The translations under genes and the position numbers were made by a program. From the NCBI GenBank assembly GCA_009886815.1, contig QXYP01000065.1:1-19808 (forward strand): a DNA stretch of 19,808 bases, in the 5' to 3' direction. Below, in pieces: positions 15,310 through 19,808 of this stretch; position 1 is the stretch's first letter, and each line of letters starts with the position of its first letter. The notes under the pieces are model-generated. The model was given only the letters and a program-made list of their open reading frames with translations. It was not told the origin of the DNA and ran no database searches. Source of the stretch: Halieaceae bacterium (GTDB lineage: Bacteria > Pseudomonadota > Gammaproteobacteria > Pseudomonadales > Halieaceae).

Positions 15310-15576
15310 TCAAATCACCATAGAGACGCGGCCCGTAGCCATCAAATCCTTATGGAGCGCCTCAAGTTGTTCCGGGCCTGTCGCCTCGATTACCAGGGTT
15401 AAAGACAGAAACGTCCCGGCTTTGGAAGGGCGACGCTGGGTTAGATTTCGATCGAAAGCCGGCGCGTGCTGCTCGAAAATCTCATTAATAACGGTCTCGA
15501 AATCCTGACCTGCCCGACCCAAAACCTTGATGGGGTAGCTGCAGGGAAATTCTATCTTCGGGGCGTCCTGTTCCAT
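15310..15576 (-). CDS. ybeD: YbeD/DUF493 small conserved protein
   Basis: This is an 88-residue member of the DUF493/YbeD family (E. coli YbeD has 87), an ACT-like small fold whose function is not established. The product shows the family features PCSYPIKVLGRAG at about 11-23 and SKAGTFLSLTLVIEA in the centre. AGGGA lies 7 bases before the ATG. It stands in the usual place between dacA (20 bases upstream) and lipB (3 bases downstream), which suggests a shared transcript but does not show its role. Confidence 0.93.
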   Translation of the reverse strand: MEQDAPKIEFPCSYPIKVLGRAGQDFETVINEIFEQHAPAFDRNLTQRRPSKAGTFLSLTLVIEATGPEQLEALHKDLMATGRVSMVI

Positions 15577-15596
15577 AGGTATTCCCTAGCAAGATC

Positions 15597-16757
15597 TCAA
15601 GGACTGAAAATTTGGGAGAGCCACAGCATAAAACCATCCCATAGGCGTTTGAAAAATCCGGCGGGCTCAACAGTTTGCAAGGCTTGCAGCGGCCTCTCTA
15701 ATAACAGCTCGCCATCGAGAAAAACCTGCAGCTGTCCCACCACGTCACCTTTAGCGATCGGGGCCTGCAGCGGATCATCAAATGTGGCTACCACTTCAGA
15801 GGTGGCCTGAGTTCGAGGCACAACAACATTGACGGTCTCCAACAGCCCTCCATCAACAGTTTCTGTCTCACCCTTCCAAACACGGGCACTGCCCAGTGAC
15901 GCCGAAGCGGTGAGGACCTCTAGGTTTTCATAAAAACGAAAACCGTAGTTCAGCAGCGAGCGGGTCTCTGCCTTGCGGCTGCGCGTGCTGTTACTGCCTA
16001 GCACCACTGAAATAAGCCGCATCCCCTCGCGCTCTGCTGAAGCCACAAGGCCGTAGCCCGCAACGCTGGTATAGCCCGTTTTCAGACCATCAACCGAAGG
16101 GTCTTCCCGCAACAGGTGATTCCGATTGTGCTGGGTTATATCGTTGTAAGTATAGGATTGCTGCCGATACACACGATATCGATCTGGGTGATCACGAATA
16201 GTCGCGCTCGCGAGGGCGCCAAGATCACGCGCCGTGGTGAGGTGATCTGAATTTGGCAGGCCGTGAGTATTTTCAAAATGGGTTGCCGTCAGCCCCAACT
16301 CCTCAGCATAGCTGTTCATCAAGGCAACAAAGGCCTCTTCACTACCCGCAATGTGCTCGGCAATGGCGACTGTCGCATCGTTGCCCGAGGAAATAACAAT
16401 GCCTTGCTCAAGCTCACCCACAGTGACCTTCTTGCCCGGCTCAATCCACATCAAAGACGACCCGCGAAACTGCGGGTTTTGCGACCAGGCATTGCGGCTG
16501 ACCGTCACTTCGTCATCAAGCGACAGTCGCCCGGCATCAACCTCTTCAGCAAGGATGTACGACGTCATCAACTTCGTCAGACTTGCCGGTGGCAATCGGG
16601 TATCGATATTGTGCTCAACCAGAACTTCCCCCGTCACGAAGTCCATAAGGAGATAGGCGTCTGCATTGATCCCCGGTGGCGCGGGAACAAGAGTAACCGC
16701 CCTAGCAGAGGCGTGGCAGAGCAGGGCAAATAGAACAACTAAAACGTGGGTTTTCAT
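15597..16757 (-). CDS. dacA: D-alanyl-D-alanine carboxypeptidase, DacA/PBP5 family
   Basis: This low-molecular-weight PBP trims the terminal D-Ala of peptidoglycan stem peptides on the outer face of the inner membrane. From the ATG at 16757 it has 386 residues. A signal peptide MKTHVLVVLFALLCHASARA is cut before Val. The Ser59-x-x-Lys62 motif lies in PPASLTKLM, SGN at 124-126 and KTG at 226-228. A beta-rich C-terminal domain follows, and the end (FKRLWDGFMLWLSQIF) is an amphipathic membrane anchor. A GTG five codons upstream (16772) is possible, but the ATG gives a classic signal peptide. Neither has a strong ribosome site. It is the fourth complete gene after mrdA in the elongation cluster and lies 87 bases after rlpA. 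Paralogues dacA and dacC cannot be told apart here. Confidence 0.96.
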   Translation of the reverse strand: MKTHVLVVLFALLCHASARAVTLVPAPPGINADAYLLMDFVTGEVLVEHNIDTRLPPASLTKLMTSYILAEEVDAGRLSLDDEVTVSRNAWSQNPQFRGSSLMWIEPGKKVTVGELEQGIVISSGNDATVAIAEHIAGSEEAFVALMNSYAEELGLTATHFENTHGLPNSDHLTTARDLGALASATIRDHPDRYRVYRQQSYTYNDITQHNRNHLLREDPSVDGLKTGYTSVAGYGLVASAEREGMRLISVVLGSNSTRSRKAETRSLLNYGFRFYENLEVLTASASLGSARVWKGETETVDGGLLETVNVVVPRTQATSEVVATFDDPLQAPIAKGDVVGQLQVFLDGELLLERPLQALQTVEPAGFFKRLWDGFMLWLSQIFSP

Positions 16758-16844
16758 GCCGTCGTGTAGCACCGTAGCAACAATAAGAACCGCAATGGTA
16801 TCAGTGACGCAGTACTAGGGGTGAAAATCAAAAAATTCGTCCAA

Positions 16845-17618
16845 CTAAGGAATGGGCTGCCCTTGCGGTAAACCCGCAGTGCGCAACTGGCTTTGCGCTT
16901 CCCGCAAGGCCGCTTGATCATCAAAAGGCCCCAAGCGCACGCGAAAAATCACGCCGCTTGGGGTGGTGGCCGGCAACACCTCGGCAGGAACCGCCATCAA
17001 GCGCTGGGCATCCTGCGCCAATGCGGTGGCCGTGGCGCTATTCATGAAGGCACCGAGTTGCAAGGTTCTATATTCATCAGCCACATGACTACGAAGGTCT
17101 GACACTCCCATGACCTCTACAGCTTCAATTCGGACTTTTGCGGTTCCCTGATCGGCAAATCCCAGTCGCACTGCGGCACCGTAGGAGAGATCTATAATGC
17201 GATCCGGGTGGAACGGCCCCCTATCGTTCACCCTGAGCACCATACTGGCTTGATTCTCAAGGTTGGTGACTCGCACAAACGTGGGGATAGGTAGAGACCG
17301 ATGGGCCGCCGTCGGTTCATAAGCACTGAAGCGTTCACCATTAGCGGTAGCACGACCATGAAATTTCAGTCCGTACCATGACGCAGTGCCCTCTTCCGAG
17401 AAATTTTTGGCACTGCTCAAGACGGTATAAGTTTGGCCGTTTACGGTATAGGGGCTGGTATTCCCTGCACGGGTAATGGGTGCTGCATAGGGAATGGCGT
17501 CAGGCACAGCGCCAGGAGAGATCGGCGGCGGCGCACGGTCTCCCATTTCAACCGGCTGTGCGCATCCCTCGAGTAAACCTAGGCCGATGAAAAACCCAAC
17601 CCTAAAATAATTAGTCAC
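16845..17618 (-). CDS. rlpA: RlpA, septal-ring lytic transglycosylase lipoprotein
   Basis: RlpA is an outer-membrane lipoprotein; in Pseudomonas it cleaves denuded glycan strands during cell separation. The 257-residue product has an N-terminal signal with lipobox LEGC (Cys19) and a Pro-rich linker (about 29-57). A double-psi beta-barrel domain follows (about 76-170) with ASWYGLKFHGRATANGE, AAHRSLP (His106) and NDRGPF (Asp132), the active-site pair. A SPOR domain (about 183-255) is expected to bind denuded peptidoglycan. The GTG at 17618 overlaps the mltB stop by 8 bases (GTGACTAA); no ATG lies nearby. All catalytic residues known from the family are present, so activity is expected. Confidence 0.95.
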   Translation of the reverse strand: MTNYFRVGFFIGLGLLEGCAQPVEMGDRAPPPISPGAVPDAIPYAAPITRAGNTSPYTVNGQTYTVLSSAKNFSEEGTASWYGLKFHGRATANGERFSAYEPTAAHRSLPIPTFVRVTNLENQASMVLRVNDRGPFHPDRIIDLSYGAAVRLGFADQGTAKVRIEAVEVMGVSDLRSHVADEYRTLQLGAFMNSATATALAQDAQRLMAVPAEVLPATTPSGVIFRVRLGPFDDQAALREAQSQLRTAGLPQGQPIP

Positions 17619-18597
17619 CTGCCGCTAAGCTCTCGATCTCTTGGCTCAGCTGCCAAACACTTAAGGCATACATGGCGCTGTGGTTGTAGCGGGTTATCAC
17701 ATAAAAATTATCAAGACATAGCCAATATTCATAACCTTCTTCGCCCTCAAGGCGCAAAGGGGTCGCCATGAGGGACACATCGGTAGAGCTGCGAGGCGCG
17801 AAACCCTGCTCGGCAAGCTCGCCAACCGTCATTTTGGGCTTAAGCCCACCCTCAAACAGTTCTGAACTAACGCCGTCATAGTTGGCGGGGACAATAACCT
17901 CTGCTCCGGACTGCCAGCCGTGCCGCAAAAAGTAATTGGCAACGCTGGCGATAGCGTCATCGGCATTGGTCCAAATATCGACGAGGCCATCGCCATCGTG
18001 ATCGACAGCATAGGCGCGGTAACTCGAGGGCATAAATTGACCATACCCCATAGCTCCCGCATAAGAGCCCTTCAGTGTTAGCGGGTCTTTACCGCTTTCG
18101 TAGGCCAACACGAGAAAGTTTTCAAGCTCACGGGTGAAGAACGGCGAACGTTTGGGGTAATCAAAAGCCAGTGTTGCTAGAGCATCAACGACTCTGTAGC
18201 TACCGGTGATGCGACCGTAAAAAGTTTCAACACCAATAATGGCCGTAATTACTGATGCCGGGACCCCTGTTTTATCACTCACTTCTGCCAGCGTCTCAGC
18301 ATGCTGTTGTAAAAATACAACGCCCTCCTGAGCCCGCTTGTCAGTCAGAAATATCTTACGGTAGTCATACCAGGGCTTGGTTTTTTCTGCAGGCCTAGAA
18401 ATAGCATCCAAAATACTCTGCTTACGCTCGGCTTGGTCCAACAGCGCGGCCGCCCATTCTCGATCGACCCCCTGTTCTACAGCATTGGCAATCACCTTTT
18501 CGCGTTCAGGTCGCTCCGAATATTCACCCCCTAGACTCATCCCGGGTATTAATAATCCAAATGCAACCCAAAAAATTATGTGCACAGGCAACGCCAT
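17611..18597 (-). CDS. mltB: Lytic murein transglycosylase B (Slt35-like)
   Basis: This exported GH103-type lytic transglycosylase cleaves glycan strands to 1,6-anhydro products. The 328-residue product has an N-terminal hydrophobic signal (about 6-20) without a clear lipobox, so it is probably periplasmic like SltB1 of Pseudomonas rather than a lipoprotein like E. coli MltB. The catalytic Glu124 is in IIGVETFYG, followed by GAMGYGQFMPSSY. A Ca-binding EF-hand-like loop DHDGDGLVDIW precedes the segment DAIASVANYF, as in Slt35. AGGGAAG lies 6 bases before the ATG. It is 35 bases downstream of rodA and overlaps rlpA. Confidence 0.96.
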   Translation of the reverse strand: MALPVHIIFWVAFGLLIPGMSLGGEYSERPEREKVIANAVEQGVDREWAAALLDQAERKQSILDAISRPAEKTKPWYDYRKIFLTDKRAQEGVVFLQQHAETLAEVSDKTGVPASVITAIIGVETFYGRITGSYRVVDALATLAFDYPKRSPFFTRELENFLVLAYESGKDPLTLKGSYAGAMGYGQFMPSSYRAYAVDHDGDGLVDIWTNADDAIASVANYFLRHGWQSGAEVIVPANYDGVSSELFEGGLKPKMTVGELAEQGFAPRSSTDVSLMATPLRLEGEEGYEYWLCLDNFYVITRYNHSAMYALSVWQLSQEIESLAAGD

Positions 18598-18632
18598 ACT
18601 GAACTTCCCTTTACCAAGACTGAACTAAAAGT

Positions 18633-19775
18633 TTACTGGGTAATGACGCGTTTCTCGGCACTGACAGCCATCAGCACGCCAAAACCCAGCATTAACGTCA
18701 CGATTGAAGTGCCCCCCGCACTGACCAAGGGTAAGGGCACACCCACTACGGGGAGGATACCTGCGACCATGCCCATATTGACAAAAACGTACACAAAAAA
18801 CGTCAGTGTGATTGATGAGGCAAGTAAGCGCCCAAAACCGGTTTGAGCCTGAACGCTTATGGTGAACCCCCGAATAATGATCAATGCGTAGATGGCCAGG
18901 AGTAAGACAACCCCCCGCAGGCCTAATTCTTCGGCTAACACAGCAATAATAAAATCGGTTTGGCTCTCTGGCAAAAAATCCAGATGCGATTGAGTGCCTG
19001 ACAGCCAGCCCTTACCGGGCCAACCACCGGATCCAATGGCGGTCTTTGACTGAATAATATTCCATCCAGCTCCCAACTTATCCGACTCCGGGTCCAGTAA
19101 AGTCAAAATTCTTTGTTTCTGATAGTCCTTTAAAAGAAACAACCACGCAGGCCACGCACTCATTAAAAATAGCGCGACGGCACCCGTGATATACCACCAG
19201 CTAACGCCGGCCATAAAGACCACAAAAAGGCCACTCGCCGCCACCAGCAGCGAAGTGCCTAAGTCAGGCTGTATAACAATAAGAGCGGCAGGGAGAGCAA
19301 TAATCAGCAGCGCACCCAGCAATGGCCAAGGGCGAGGTGGTATGCCATAGCGACTGAACCAAGAAGCCACCATGAGCGGCATCGCCAGCTTCATCAGCTC
19401 TGATGGTTGAAAGCGAATCACGCCCAGGCTAAGCCACCGCTGCGCGCCTTTTGCTCCAACACCAAACAGCGGTACTGCAACCAGAAGCAGTAACGCCGCC
19501 ACATAAAATAAGGGCGCCCACCGATAGTAAGTCGTTAACCGGATTTGGCTTGCACCCAGCATGACTGCCGTCGCAATGCCAAAGTTACGCAGTTGCCTCA
19601 CCAGCGCGTCCTGACTGCCGTCTGAGGCACTGAACAAAACAAACAAACCAAAGCTAATAAGCGTACCCAGCAATAGCAGCAGCCAGCCGTCTAAATTCAG
19701 GGCTTCCAATATGGAATTGCGACGCTTGAAATCACCGCGACTGTCCTGGGCTAGGTACCGGTCGTATTCAGCCAT
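18633..19775 (-). CDS. rodA: RodA, SEDS-family peptidoglycan glycosyltransferase
   Basis: RodA polymerises lipid II into glycan strands during side-wall elongation, paired with the transpeptidase PBP2. The 380-residue product has about ten hydrophobic segments from residue 31 on. SEDS signatures include RFQPSELMKLA (about 121-131), IQPDLGTS (168-175), GSGGWPGKGWLSGTQ, and LPESQTDFIIAVLAEELG with the conserved catalytic-site Asp274. Near the C-terminus the motif PLPLVSAGGTS is present. A strong GAGGGGG ribosome site lies 4 bases before the ATG. The start overlaps the end of mrdA by 8 bases, so the two partners are likely translated together. Confidence 0.97.
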   Translation of the reverse strand: MAEYDRYLAQDSRGDFKRRNSILEALNLDGWLLLLLGTLISFGLFVLFSASDGSQDALVRQLRNFGIATAVMLGASQIRLTTYYRWAPLFYVAALLLLVAVPLFGVGAKGAQRWLSLGVIRFQPSELMKLAMPLMVASWFSRYGIPPRPWPLLGALLIIALPAALIVIQPDLGTSLLVAASGLFVVFMAGVSWWYITGAVALFLMSAWPAWLFLLKDYQKQRILTLLDPESDKLGAGWNIIQSKTAIGSGGWPGKGWLSGTQSHLDFLPESQTDFIIAVLAEELGLRGVVLLLAIYALIIIRGFTISVQAQTGFGRLLASSITLTFFVYVFVNMGMVAGILPVVGVPLPLVSAGGTSIVTLMLGFGVLMAVSAEKRVITQ

Positions 19776-19808
19776 CGAGCCCCCTCGTCAGCCAAGCATC
19801 CATCACTT
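19768..19808 (-). CDS. mrdA: C-terminal tail of PBP2 (mrdA), cut by the window edge
   Basis: Only the last 12 full codons lie in the window. The frame reads VMDAWLTRGLDG then TGA at 19770-19768. A C-terminal helix ending in VMDAWL is like that of PBP2 proteins, and mrdA directly precedes rodA in most gammaproteobacteria. The stop overlaps the rodA ATG by 8 bases (ATGGCTGA). The call depends mainly on position, since the fragment is too short for domain evidence. Confidence 0.65.
   Translation of the reverse strand, partial: VMDAWLTRGLDG

Noticed and set aside
1..19808. CRISPR arrays, phage or transposon genes, tRNA genes
   Set aside because: No regularly spaced repeats, transposase or integrase motifs, terminal inverted repeats or cloverleaf-like segments were seen on either strand.

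Overview
The window looks like chromosomal DNA of a gammaproteobacterium. The order tolA-tolR-tolQ-ybgC-ruvB-ruvA-ruvC-aspS and the separate order lipB-ybeD-dacA-rlpA-mltB-rodA-mrdA both resemble Pseudomonas-type genomes. Moderate GC content, a Lys/Ala-tailed HU protein and the protein sequences would suit a marine, Halieaceae/Cellvibrionales-like lineage, but that placement is an inference and species cannot be read from the sequence. I see no rRNA, tRNA, CRISPR array, insertion sequence, integrase or attachment site, and no gene-free stretch longer than 300 bases.

Region 1 (1-6102, minus strand) holds envelope and DNA-repair genes. In transcription order they are a zinc-ribbon gene (fmdB-like), aspS, ruvC, ruvA, ruvB, ybgC, tolQ, tolR and the first 40 codons of tolA. 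From ruvC to tolA the genes overlap by 4 or 8 bases or lie within 9 bases of each other, so they are probably one operon. They provide Holliday-junction processing and the Tol part of the Tol-Pal envelope machine. AspS carries residues typical of the non-discriminating enzyme. The yebC gene often found between aspS and ruvC is absent.

Region 2 (6103-7058) holds a histone-like gene on the minus strand, with a strong stem-loop behind it and an AT-rich intergenic region in front that contains a 9-bp inverted repeat. The protein fuses an H1-like Lys/Ala/Pro tail to an HU domain.

Region 3 (7059-12915, plus strand) starts with proS and a translationally linked lytic transglycosylase. Then comes what looks like the accessory part of the window: an orphan LuxR-type regulator, a glutamine-synthetase-like gamma-glutamyl-amine ligase, a Cys-type glutathione peroxidase and a carboxymuconolactone-decarboxylase-fold protein without the CxxC of AhpD. 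Short dyads lie before and after the regulator gene, and promoter-like elements precede the ligase and peroxidase genes. This block is the best place to look for lesser-known biology.

Region 4 (12977-19808, minus strand) holds prfC (translation termination) and the cell-elongation cluster. In transcription order the cluster is the last codons of mrdA (PBP2), then rodA, mltB, rlpA, dacA, ybeD and lipB. It combines septum-independent wall synthesis, three kinds of wall trimming and lipoate attachment. lipA, often next to lipB, is not there; prfC follows instead.

Most of the window is conserved housekeeping DNA. I found no clear evidence of a wholly new system. The points most worth following are the tailed HU protein, the LuxR/ligase/peroxidase block, the intergenic dyads and the predicted tRNA-dependent asparagine route.
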